A stretch of 11,641 bases of DNA from Nitrospira sp. (GCA_005116795.1 SWDL01000392.1:1-11641), one strand, 5' to 3'; counted from the first letter of the stretch, positions 1 through 5,267 are shown. Notes: generated by a model from the letters alone, not told the origin. Program-made: numbers and translations.

Positions 1-219
1 CTCTTGAAGGTGCAGAAGACACTGCCGTTCTCTTCCCTGGCGGATGCATGTTCCGATTTCCCTCAGCGCGCCGTCCACACGGCCGTGAAGCACCTGCGCG
101 AACGTCACCAGGTCAGTCCGTCCTTCCGTCGCGGGGATTGCAATGTGGTTCTGCGCAACGAGGAAGCCTTGGTGGCGCACGGTGCTCGAGCGAGCATGTC
201 AGACGACTGGAGAAAGTGA
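1..219 (+). CDS. 3' end of an unrecognised gene (partial)
   Basis: This reading frame is open from the first base of the window to a TGA at 217-219, so the gene probably begins upstream. A TTG at position 4 could serve as a start, but no ribosome binding site is visible in the three bases before it. The visible 70 or so residues are soluble. They contain a stretch, SSLADACSDFPQRAVHTAVK, whose spacing resembles the helices of a winged-helix DNA-binding fold; that is a weak inference from pattern alone. The tail is charged and polar and ends in DDWRK. I do not recognise a family. It lies head-to-tail against the end of the minus-strand XRE gene, with about 110 bp between the two stop codons. 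In that gap I see no strong terminator hairpin. Confidence 0.4.
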   Translation, partial: LLKVQKTLPFSSLADACSDFPQRAVHTAVKHLRERHQVSPSFRRGDCNVVLRNEEALVAHGARASMSDDWRK

Positions 220-331
220 GAAGTCTCGTCTCTTGACCTGCTTTCGACACAGTGAATCAGGAATATGGAGTCAGGCATGCGCGTTGAGTTGTTCGAAGGA
301 CAGTCCGGTCATTGGCCCGTCTCCCTGGTGC

Positions 332-1207
332 TCATTCCCTCCGCCCTCCGCGTGGGATGCGAAAATGGAGCGGGTCTCTGAGGCTCTGGAGTTCGCGGTA
401 ATAGTAGAGCGGGGTCGGTCGTTTGTTCTTGAATCGCAAGGTTTTGAGAAACGCGATGTCCTCCTCGGTCGCCTCGCCGCTGAGGGAAGTGTCCTGAAGA
501 AACTCTTTGAGGCCCGGCTCTTCGTCGACAGACTGTTCAGGGCCCTTTTCAATAAACTCGAACGTCTTATGATGCTCCGGGGCCACGTGGCGGTTGAGCA
601 CAATCTCGATACAAAAGGTTGTCAGATCGATGTCCCAGGACTCAATCAGCGGTTCCAGGAACGCCACGCAATTCTCGCGCGTCAAGGTAAAGATCGTCGC
701 ATCCAAGAACTCCAGCACGGTCACGCGCATTTGGGGATAGCTCTTGCGGCTGAGGCGCGCCACCCGGCGGAGCCAGGCGGTATTGGCCAGCTCTTGTCTG
801 GCCACGCCCTTGACCACCTCCACGAGCTTCTGGGTCACGAAACGTTCAAGCTCGCCGAAGGGCTGGGTCTCAAAGATGGCGCGGATCTGGCGTTCCTTGT
901 CGGGGGCGCATTTACCGAGCACCACCGCGCGCACGTCCGGCATCAAGGGGCTTGGCGGGTCCCCGAGCTTCTTCTTCAATTGTTCCCGCCGCTGCAGATC
1001 TGCGAGTTTGGCCAGCTCCCCGCTCGGGAGTTTCAAAACTTTGCCGATCTTGTCGTACATATCGGTCCGGTTCGGCGCGGGAGGCAGTTTCTTCTTCGTC
1101 AGAAGCTGCGAAATGTAGGATTCCGTCACATGCGCGGCCCGCGCCAAATCGCGTTGCTCCAGCCCCAATTCTTTGAGCCGATGCCTGATCGCCAGCGACA
1201 CATCCAC
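332..1207 (-). CDS. XRE-family helix-turn-helix transcriptional regulator
   Basis: A 291-residue protein with an N-terminal Cro/C1-type helix-turn-helix (about residues 4-60), including LEQRDLARAAHVTESYISQL, where the second and third helices are clear. The remaining 230 residues are mostly helical, have no membrane segment, and match no effector domain I can name. The start is taken as GTG at 1207 because an ideal AGGAGG lies 7 bases upstream on the minus strand. The frame stays open for 23 more codons to an ATG at 1276, but that start would lie at the transcript's 5' end and has no such site. The gene is divergent from the ABM-fold gene at 1411. The shared region holds overlapping promoters and inverted repeats, so self-regulation and control of the neighbour are likely but inferred. 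A 362-codon plus-strand frame over this gene is a shadow. Confidence 0.85.
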   Translation of the reverse strand: MDVSLAIRHRLKELGLEQRDLARAAHVTESYISQLLTKKKLPPAPNRTDMYDKIGKVLKLPSGELAKLADLQRREQLKKKLGDPPSPLMPDVRAVVLGKCAPDKERQIRAIFETQPFGELERFVTQKLVEVVKGVARQELANTAWLRRVARLSRKSYPQMRVTVLEFLDATIFTLTRENCVAFLEPLIESWDIDLTTFCIEIVLNRHVAPEHHKTFEFIEKGPEQSVDEEPGLKEFLQDTSLSGEATEEDIAFLKTLRFKNKRPTPLYYYRELQSLRDPLHFRIPRGGRRE

Positions 1208-1224
1208 GGGATTTCCTCCTTTGA

Positions 1225-1234
1225 GAGTTAACTC
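1225..1234. promoter_or_regulatory. 10-bp perfect palindrome in XRE gene leader
   Basis: GAGTTAACTC is a perfect palindrome lying just upstream of the ribosome binding site of the XRE gene. Its GTTAAC core occurs again at 1313-1318 beside the promoters. It could be an operator half of a repeated recognition sequence. It is short enough to occur by chance. Confidence 0.25.
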
Positions 1235-1274
1235 ATGTTGGTAAATAGTTATCGCATGTTGAAAAATATCGCAC

Positions 1275-1303
1275 ATTGTACTTGACTAGTTCAAGTGAAT
1301 TAA
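1275..1303 (-). promoter_or_regulatory. Candidate sigma70-type promoter for the XRE gene
   Basis: On the minus strand a -10 TACAAT (1275-1280) lies 17 bases downstream of a weak -35 TTAATT (1298-1303). Transcription would start near 1268 and leave a leader of about 60 bases before the GTG at 1207. The promoter overlaps the plus-strand promoter almost completely. The inverted repeat at 1280-1296 fills its spacer, a good place for repression. Confidence 0.4.
1280..1296. promoter_or_regulatory. Inverted repeat, candidate operator (ACTTGA-N5-TCAAGT)
   Basis: Two 6-base arms, ACTTGA (1280-1285) and TCAAGT (1291-1296), are separated by CTAGT. The repeat covers the -35 box of the plus-strand promoter and the spacer of the minus-strand promoter, so one bound dimer could shut both. 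The size and symmetry suit an XRE-type dimer. Binding by the adjacent regulator is inference. Confidence 0.45.
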
Positions 1304-1311
1304 CCTATAGT
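1282..1311 (+). promoter_or_regulatory. Candidate sigma70-type promoter for the ABM-fold gene
   Basis: A -35 TTGACT (1282-1287) and a -10 TATAGT (1306-1311) are separated by 18 bases, or 17 if CTATAG is taken as the -10. This is the closest match to the consensus seen in the window. Transcription would start near 1318 and give a leader of about 93 bases. The -10 is flanked by TTAACC (1300-1305) and GGTTAA (1312-1317), a second inverted repeat centred on the -10 box. Confidence 0.5.
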
Positions 1312-1316
1312 GGTTA

Positions 1317-1344
1317 ACGAGATGAGGCTATATGCTCATCTCGT
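1317..1344 (+). promoter_or_regulatory. Perfect 10-bp hairpin at the predicted transcript start
   Basis: ACGAGATGAG (1317-1326) and CTCATCTCGT (1335-1344) form a perfect 10-bp stem with an 8-base loop. The predicted transcription start of the ABM-fold gene (about 1318) falls at the base of this stem. It could be a 5'-end stem-loop protecting the mRNA, or a third DNA operator. No U-run follows, so it is not a simple terminator. Confidence 0.45.
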
Positions 1345-1410
1345 CAGGTAGACTGAACCAAGGCAGGTTATCTGAAGGGGCGCTTCACCATTCCGATCCA
1401 GGAGGGAACC

Positions 1411-1731
1411 ATGATTGCTCGAAATGTGAACATGCATCTGAAGGCCAATAGCAGCGCAGAGTTTGCCCGGATGATCGAGAAGGACGTCATTCCTCTGTTG
1501 CGGAAGCAGAAAGGCTTCCAGGACGAGATTTCCTTCGTTCGTCCAGGCAGTCAGGAGGCGGTCGCCATCAGTTTGTGGGATAAGGCGGAGAGCGCGGATG
1601 CCTATACCCGGGATACGTATCCCGCGGTGCTGAAAGCGCTGGCGACTGTGCTCGACGGCACGCCTCAAGTCCAACACTTGGAGGTGTGTAATTCCACCTC
1701 GCATAAGATCGCTGCGGCAGTCGCAGCCTAA
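1411..1731 (+). CDS. Small ABM-fold (antibiotic biosynthesis monooxygenase-like) protein
   Basis: A 106-residue soluble protein with the pattern of the dimeric alpha/beta-barrel ABM superfamily. It opens with a beta strand (MIARNVNMHLK), then a helix (SSAEFARMIEKDVIPLLRKQ) leading to KGFQDEISF, where KGF is a typical ABM turn. A strand with the SLWDKAESADAY element follows, then a helix and a last strand near VQHLEVCN. Family members include cofactor-free monooxygenases, haem-degrading enzymes and many of unknown substrate, so no substrate is assigned. The start is supported by AGGAGG five bases upstream of the ATG. It is transcribed away from the XRE regulator and is likely its target, because candidate operators overlap its promoter. 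It appears to be a single-gene transcript: a GC-rich hairpin lies just downstream. Confidence 0.75.
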   Translation: MIARNVNMHLKANSSAEFARMIEKDVIPLLRKQKGFQDEISFVRPGSQEAVAISLWDKAESADAYTRDTYPAVLKALATVLDGTPQVQHLEVCNSTSHKIAAAVAA

Positions 1732-2069
1732 CGCAGAGGGGTCTGATCATTCGAGGGGGAGGGGGGACTTGGCTGCCCTCCCTCTTGTCAGGTAAGACGG
1801 TAAGTCCTGTTGATGCGGTGTATCACACCCTGACGTTCCGGTTACGCTGACTGTCCTATTCTGTTGCGCTTCATCATCCATTTCCCCGCGCGATCGATTC
1901 CTCGGTCTCCGCCGCTCCGACGCCAGAGTGTCAGTCCTGTGTGGCCGTCTTCGGTGTCGTCTAGTGCAGGACGGCGGTCCTCTGCTCCGGTGGGTCGCTG
2001 TTCCGGCAGGGGAGACTTCCCGGTGAGGTATCGGGATCGTCCCTGGTCGAAAAGGCGGTGGTGTGCTCA
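1732..2069. other. Intergenic region without a supported gene
   Basis: About 340 bases with no frame I would call a gene. The frames of 107 codons (minus) and 69 codons (plus, TTG start) have poor composition and no good ribosome binding sites. The region holds a GC-rich hairpin at 1753-1786, a small inverted repeat GGTGT-ATC-ACACC (1817-1829) and a short hairpin AGGAC-GGCG-GTCCT (1968-1981). No clear promoter was found, although the genes downstream need one. Confidence 0.4.
1753..1786 (+). terminator. GC-rich hairpin after the ABM-fold gene, possible terminator
   Basis: A stem of about 10 bp pairs GAGGGGGAGGG (from 1753) with CCCTCCCTC (from 1776), with GGGAGGG/CCCTCCC as the core and one or two G-T pairs, around a loop of about 12 bases. 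It lies 22 bases after the stop codon, a usual terminator position. There is no T-tract after it, so intrinsic termination is doubtful. Confidence 0.3.
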
Positions 2070-2147
2070 ATGAAAGGGGCGCAGATTATGAAACGCATCA
2101 CAATCATGCTGAATGATCGCCGCGAACGCAATCAACGGCGATGGTAA
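2070..2147 (+). CDS. Possible very small basic peptide (19-25 aa)
   Basis: A short frame ends in TAA at 2145-2147. The ATG at 2088 gives 19 residues, MKRITIMLNDRRERNQRRW, and has an AAAGGGG eight bases upstream. An in-frame ATG at 2070 gives 25 residues but has only weak purine sequence before it. The peptide is strongly basic, with no membrane segment. It lies 33 bases ahead of the helix-hairpin-helix gene and could be a leader peptide or a short independent product. Coding is unproven; the modest ribosome binding site is the main support. Confidence 0.25.
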   Translation: MKGAQIMKRITIMLNDRRERNQRRW

Positions 2148-2180
2148 ATGGGGCCTATGCCGAGTCGAGGAGGCTAGATC

Positions 2181-2471
2181 ATGAGACAGGATGCCGGCTC
2201 AACGACAACGACCAAGAGGTGGGCTGAGGCCAGCACGATGAGGGGGCGGGCAGTCGCCGGTGAAGTGGGATCCAGAATGAACACGCTGACGGATATCAAT
2301 TCAGAGGCTGTTGATCGGCTTCAGTCTCTCAGTGGGATTGGGATCCACTATGCCAAGAGGATTATAGAGGGACGACCCTACCGGCACACGAACGAGCTGG
2401 TGACGAGGAAGATTCTTCCGCAACACGCCTACGACAAGGTGAAGGATCGGATTGTGGCGGGGCAGCCTTGA
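2181..2471 (+). CDS. Helix-hairpin-helix DNA-binding domain protein (ComEA-like domain)
   Basis: A 96-residue protein whose second half is a helix-hairpin-helix module: DINSEAVDRLQSLSGIGIHY, followed by AKRIIEGRPY. The LSGIG hairpin and the AKRIIEGRPY helix match the non-specific DNA-binding unit found in ComEA and in many small stand-alone proteins. The family contacts the DNA backbone through the hairpin glycines. Unlike ComEA, no signal peptide or membrane anchor is seen, so a cytoplasmic role is more likely than DNA uptake. The start at 2181 has AGGAGG seven bases upstream. An internal ATG at 2277 would yield only the conserved 64 residues but has no good site. The 32-residue extension is Thr/Arg/Ala-rich and low in complexity. 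A specific process (repair, recombination, nucleoid) cannot be assigned. Confidence 0.75.
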   Translation: MRQDAGSTTTTKRWAEASTMRGRAVAGEVGSRMNTLTDINSEAVDRLQSLSGIGIHYAKRIIEGRPYRHTNELVTRKILPQHAYDKVKDRIVAGQP

Positions 2472-2561
2472 TGGCCCCGGAGAGGAAGGGCCTGTCTGCC
2501 GTCCGTCATCCAAAGATGAGAGGGGCTCGCGGGAGCAGATCCCGGCTGAAGGAGGCATGAC

Positions 2562-2678
2562 ATGATCGGACAATGGTGTCGGATGGCGCGGTACTGGTGG
2601 ATTCGTATTCTGAGATCGCCCACATCGTCGCGGTATGCCCGTGTGGTGTGGGGAAGAACCTTGAGGAAGGTGATGTAA
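2562..2678 (+). CDS. Small Trp/Arg-rich protein, 38 aa, unknown function
   Basis: This ORF encodes 38 residues beginning MIGQWCRMARYWWIRILRSP. A near-perfect AAGGAGG (2549-2555) lies six bases upstream of the ATG, as good as that of any gene here. The product has four tryptophans, eight arginines, one lysine and no acidic residue. The first 18 residues could form an amphipathic helix with aromatic and cationic faces, which suggests contact with a membrane or nucleic acid. I recognise no family. It lies 90 bases after the helix-hairpin-helix gene and is followed by a strong hairpin at 2720-2757. The alternative is a chance frame behind a chance purine run; conservation in relatives would settle it. 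Confidence 0.45.
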   Translation: MIGQWCRMARYWWIRILRSPTSSRYARVVWGRTLRKVM

Positions 2679-2709
2679 TCCGAACCGTGTGCTGATGGTT
2701 GTGGAAAGA

Positions 2710-2757
2710 GTGTGGCACACGGCCCGTGATCGGGCAGGGCCCTGCGATCACGGGCCG
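2710..2757. repeat. Palindrome plus perfect 13-bp inverted repeat upstream of the PepSY gene
   Basis: GTGTGGCACAC (2710-2720) is symmetric about its central base. It abuts, and shares C2720 with, an inverted repeat whose 13-base arms lie at 2720-2732 and 2745-2757 (core GGCCCGTGATCG/CGATCACGGGCC). The 12-base loop contains the self-complementary CAGGGCCCTG, so the top of the stem can refold. No T-run follows on either strand. It could be a terminator-like barrier behind the 38 aa ORF, a leader structure of the PepSY gene, or a protein-binding site. Confidence 0.5.
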
Positions 2758-2789
2758 GTCTGGAGGGCTCCAACAAGGAGATGGACACT

Positions 2790-3167
2790 ATGAATCGGAC
2801 AAACATGGTCATCGCGGTGGCGATCGGTGCGACGTTGGTCATCGGTGGATTGGTCTGGAGCTATGAGAGGGCAGGGGGCAAGAAGGAAGTTCTCACGCCT
2901 CCGGTGGAGCGGGCGGTCGATGCCACCGTCACCATTGATCAGGCTATCAAGACGGCATCGGAGAACTTCCCCGGCAAGGTGATCGAGGCCGGGTTGGAGA
3001 AGAAGCATGACCGGACCGTGTGGGAAGTCGACATCGTGACGGCCGAGCAGGGCATCATGACGGTTCATATCGATGGCGAGTCGGGCTCGGTGATCGATAC
3101 GGATGAGAACGGGGCAGGGAAGACAAGTGAACGCGATGGGAAGTCTGATCGTCCGCGCACGCCATAA
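2790..3167 (+). CDS. PepSY domain protein with N-terminal membrane anchor
   Basis: A 125-residue protein. Residues 6-23 (MVIAVAIGATLVIGGLVW) form one hydrophobic segment without a clear signal-peptidase site, so it is probably a membrane anchor with the rest in the periplasm. Residues from about 42 on carry a PepSY pattern: VTIDQAIKTASENFPGKVIE, then a WEVDIVTAEQG strand and the HIDGESGSVID ending typical of the family. PepSY domains are found with peptidases and in small regulatory or redox-linked envelope proteins; the partner is unknown here. The start at 2790 is preferred because AAGGAG (2775-2780) is nine bases away, whereas it touches the in-frame ATG at 2781. The tail after residue 107 is charged and disordered. 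A strong inverted repeat lies about 30 bases upstream. Confidence 0.8.
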   Translation: MNRTNMVIAVAIGATLVIGGLVWSYERAGGKKEVLTPPVERAVDATVTIDQAIKTASENFPGKVIEAGLEKKHDRTVWEVDIVTAEQGIMTVHIDGESGSVIDTDENGAGKTSERDGKSDRPRTP

Positions 3168-3171
3168 CGAC

Positions 3172-3225
3172 CGGTCTCCTGTGGGAGCGTCAGGTGCGGC
3201 CGGTGGGGTCGGCTGTCTGAGACCG
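3172..3225. repeat. 7-bp inverted repeat after the PepSY gene
   Basis: CGGTCTC (3172-3178) and GAGACCG (3219-3225) are perfect complements separated by 40 GC-rich bases. They lie just downstream of the PepSY stop codon and could close a large stem-loop. No T-run follows. The long spacer makes chance likely. The rest of the 246-base gap to the next start holds no other feature I can support. Confidence 0.2.
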
Positions 3226-3413
3226 CAGTGATCCGCCGTTGGTCTGGTGAGAGCCAGAGTGCGCCGGATGAAGCAAGTCGAGAGAGATCATTCAAGGACG
3301 GGATCGCTCCCGTGTGTCATGGAGTGCCCAGGCGCTCTCCGCGGTGCCTCAATGAGGACGAGGCGTCGCACGTTGATCACGGGAACAACCGACCGAGCAG
3401 TGAGGATGTCGTT

Positions 3414-4406
3414 ATGCAGCGCAGGTATGAGCCCATAGATCTGGTCGTGGCCATCGGGATGTCCGCGACGATTGTCGGAGCCTTCTCGGTGTTTCTGGCC
3501 GCAGGATGGACACTCGAAGCCGGCACATCCGGCCAGACGTCGCTCGGCGCAGGCCTAGGGGCCGTGGCTGGCCAAAGCGGGCTTCAGGTCCCTCTCGGTC
3601 AGGCCATTGTCGAGAGTCACGCGCTCCAGCGTGAAGGCGCGGCCGCCACTCAGAAGGCTGCGAAGGAATTGAGCAAGGGACGTTCGATCCAGCGCTGGCT
3701 CGCGGACTCGGCCATGAGCTACCTTGATCCCGTCACAAGGAATGCCGCGCGGATGGAGGCTGATCATGCCGGTCGAATCCAATCTGTCCTTGGACGAGAG
3801 ATCGTCAACTTCACCCGGCGTGGGGTCGGCAGCGAGGCCTTCGCGTCACCTCAATCTGATGTGGCCTATAACAGCCGGATGTTGGGACTGGTCGACGCCA
3901 CGCGCATGCGGATGGAGGAAGACTTCCGCCTCAACCGGCAGCCGAATCTCAGCCGAGCCATCGTGGGGGCCAGCCGGGATCGATGGGAGGCTTTGGGGCA
4001 GGTTCAACGAAGGATGGGTCGCGCACAGAGGGATGTCGCGACGACCGAGGCAGGGTACGCACAGGCCACTGGGGCCAACCAGATGCAACTCGGCCACTTG
4101 ATCGTGGCGACGATTCGCGAGGAGTACCGGATGGACACCGCTCCCCGGCCGGCCGAGACGGCAGTTCCCGCTCAGCAACCACTCGTCTTGACCAGCGAGC
4201 TGCGAACGTGGCCGGAGATCCCGATCGGGTACCTTGTGGCGGCATCAGCGGGATTGCTCGGATTGTTCCTGGCAGGACTCCGGCTCCCCGCCGCGTTGGA
4301 GGTGCGCCGGCCCACGGAGGTGGTGAATCTCCGGACGGCCAAAGCGATCTACCGGGAGACGATATATCCTTTGGAGATTGGGAAGGGAGTCTTGGCTTCA
4401 CGATGA
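3414..4406 (+). CDS. Unknown protein with a membrane segment at each end, 330 aa
   Basis: I do not recognise this family. The start is taken as ATG at 3414, with TGAGG eight bases upstream. The frame is open back to a GTG at 3228, but the extra 62 residues are Arg/Pro-rich and unlike a protein start. Residues about 9-31 (LVVAIGMSATIVGAFSVFLA core) form one membrane segment and about 269-293 (IPIGYLVAASAGLLGLFLAG) a second. Both ends carry positive charges, so both termini are probably cytoplasmic. The roughly 235 residues between them would be periplasmic: helical, rich in Ala, Arg and Gln, with coiled-coil-like stretches (SHALQREGAAATQKAAKEL; RRMGRAQRDVATTEAGYAQA). This hairpin layout recalls envelope scaffold or chain-length proteins, but no motif supports such a call. 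The stop overlaps the ATG of a small downstream frame. Confidence 0.7.
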   Translation: MQRRYEPIDLVVAIGMSATIVGAFSVFLAAGWTLEAGTSGQTSLGAGLGAVAGQSGLQVPLGQAIVESHALQREGAAATQKAAKELSKGRSIQRWLADSAMSYLDPVTRNAARMEADHAGRIQSVLGREIVNFTRRGVGSEAFASPQSDVAYNSRMLGLVDATRMRMEEDFRLNRQPNLSRAIVGASRDRWEALGQVQRRMGRAQRDVATTEAGYAQATGANQMQLGHLIVATIREEYRMDTAPRPAETAVPAQQPLVLTSELRTWPEIPIGYLVAASAGLLGLFLAGLRLPAALEVRRPTEVVNLRTAKAIYRETIYPLEIGKGVLASR

Positions 4407-4543
4407 CACAAGAGACTGCGTCTCTCTGTGGTGGGAGACATCGGAGGATGCAGTCGCTCCGGTTCGCACAAGCGCGTATGGCCCTCGTGATCCAACCTGA
4501 AAGCGTGAGACACGGCGGGCTTAAGAAAAAGGAGAGGGCATGA
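4403..4543 (+). CDS. Possible small coupled ORF, 46 aa
   Basis: This frame overlaps the upstream stop (ATGA at 4403-4406) and its own TGA overlaps the next start (ATGA at 4540-4543), the layout of translational coupling on both sides. The product begins MTQETASLCGGRHRRMQSLR and ends LKKKERA. That end is simply the ribosome binding site of the next gene read as codons. There is no close ribosome binding site before 4403; a purine run lies about 13 bases away. Composition is Arg-rich with no domain. It may be a real coupled peptide or an ordinary spacer that happens to be open. Confidence 0.25.
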   Translation: MTQETASLCGGRHRRMQSLRFAQARMALVIQPESVRHGGLKKKERA

Positions 4544-4767
4544 CATCTGAAGAGCAGATCACGAAGATGACGACAGCCATCAAGCAGGCCATCAAGGTCA
4601 TGGGAGACCGGTTTGGCTCGACGGAGGAGGACGTCGCAAGAGCGATCGAGGGACTGAAGGCGTCGATGCAGACGGCACCGCAACCGGGCCCTTCCGTGGA
4701 GGCATCGCCACGCGCAGGCGGTCATCCACCTCAGATCAAGAACGCCGTGACAGTCGGGACCTCGTAG
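4540..4767 (+). CDS. Small hypothetical protein, 75 aa
   Basis: A soluble 75-residue protein with a clear AAAAAGGAGAGG just upstream of its ATG. The first 45 residues look like two helices, including MTTAIKQAIKVMGDRFGSTE, with Ala, Ile, Leu and Met at helical spacing. The remainder is Pro/Gly/Ala-rich and probably disordered. I recognise no family and see no membrane segment or cysteine. It follows the unknown two-anchor membrane protein by 133 bases, or overlaps the intervening 46-codon frame by four bases, and probably shares its transcript. Confidence 0.6.
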   Translation: MTSEEQITKMTTAIKQAIKVMGDRFGSTEEDVARAIEGLKASMQTAPQPGPSVEASPRAGGHPPQIKNAVTVGTS

Positions 4768-4864
4768 TTCCCATGACGATGACGCGGATGATCCATAAAG
4801 CCCCGATCCATCCCTTTCGGCGAGGCCGCGGGGGAGCCGGATCACGAGTATCGCGGAGGATCGT

Positions 4865-5083
4865 ATGAAGAACACACCAAGGGTCTACGTGCTCACCTTG
4901 CACTCGCCCGACAGGCGAAAGCTGCGGGTGTGGACGGGGAAGAGCCTCCATGCCCTGCGCCACTGTTCAGTCGAACAGATCGATCATGCGCTGATGGAGA
5001 TCCAACAGCACGTGGATGATCTGCAAAGAACCATCAGGACGCCGGCGCCAAGTGGATCGTACTCCTTGAACCGCTCTCGATGA
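4865..5083 (+). CDS. Small hypothetical protein, 72 aa
   Basis: A 72-residue soluble protein with GCGGAGGATCGT directly before the ATG, a good ribosome binding site. It opens with strands around VYVLTLHSP and KLRVWTGKSL, followed by a helix, HCSVEQIDHALMEIQQHVDD. The beta-beta-alpha order is that of a small folded domain. The tail is Pro/Ser/Arg-rich. I recognise no family. It lies 97 bases after the previous small gene, in the same direction. That gap is itself an open 31-codon frame starting at 4773 whose stop overlaps this ATG, but it has no ribosome binding site. Confidence 0.55.
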   Translation: MKNTPRVYVLTLHSPDRRKLRVWTGKSLHALRHCSVEQIDHALMEIQQHVDDLQRTIRTPAPSGSYSLNRSR

Positions 5084-5177
5084 CGTGACGCGCCGGTGTG
5101 TGTCCGTGCCGGCGGGGGAGCGGACCGCAAGAGATGACAGAGATCTTGCCAGCCTCTTTTCTCAGATAGGGGAGGGG

Positions 5178-5208
5178 GGCGCAAGCCATGCGCGGGGACA
5201 CTTGCGCC
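5178..5208. promoter_or_regulatory. Inverted repeat upstream of the Crp/Fnr gene, candidate operator
   Basis: GGCGCAAG (5178-5185) and CTTGCGCC (5201-5208) are perfect 8-base complements 15 bases apart. The right arm contains the candidate -35 box. The position suits autoregulation or control by another factor. The arms do not match the CRP (TGTGA/TCACA) or FNR (TTGAT/ATCAA) consensus. Confidence 0.4.
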
Positions 5209-5232
5209 GGGCGAGCGCCTGTGCTTTATTAT
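5202..5232 (+). promoter_or_regulatory. Candidate promoter of the Crp/Fnr-family gene
   Basis: A -35 TTGCGC (5202-5207) is followed after 17 bases by an AT-rich -10 region: TTTATT at 5225-5230, or TATTAT at 5227-5232 with a 19-base spacer. AT-rich sequence is rare in this GC-rich spacer. The transcript would start near 5238, giving a leader of about 30 bases that contains the ribosome binding site. Confidence 0.4.
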
Positions 5233-5267
5233 AGACTGAACCTCTCCATTTGAAAGGAGGTCTATGT

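Noticed and set aside
143..1231. A 362-codon plus-strand frame across the XRE gene
   Set aside because: It is antisense to a protein with a clear helix-turn-helix and an ideal ribosome binding site. Its translation is rich in His, Arg and Leu with no domain pattern.
1864..2073. A 69-codon plus-strand frame with a TTG start in the 1732-2087 spacer
   Set aside because: It has a weak start, no ribosome binding site and a Ser/Arg/Pro-rich composition typical of non-coding GC-rich DNA.
2933..2950. FNR-like TTGAT...ATCAA sequence
   Set aside because: The half-sites are six bases apart, not four, and lie inside the PepSY coding region.
3228..3413. N-terminal extension of the two-anchor membrane protein from GTG 3228
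   Set aside because: The extra 62 residues are Arg/Pro-rich, there is no good ribosome binding site before 3228, and a suitable start with TGAGG exists at 3414.
4773..4868. A 31-codon frame whose stop overlaps the start of the 72 aa gene
   Set aside because: No ribosome binding site precedes it and the Arg/Gly-rich product looks like translated spacer. It is kept only as part of the overlap observation.
3949..4875. A 308-codon minus-strand frame
   Set aside because: It covers several plus-strand genes with good ribosome binding sites and has a Ser/Arg/Pro-rich shadow composition.
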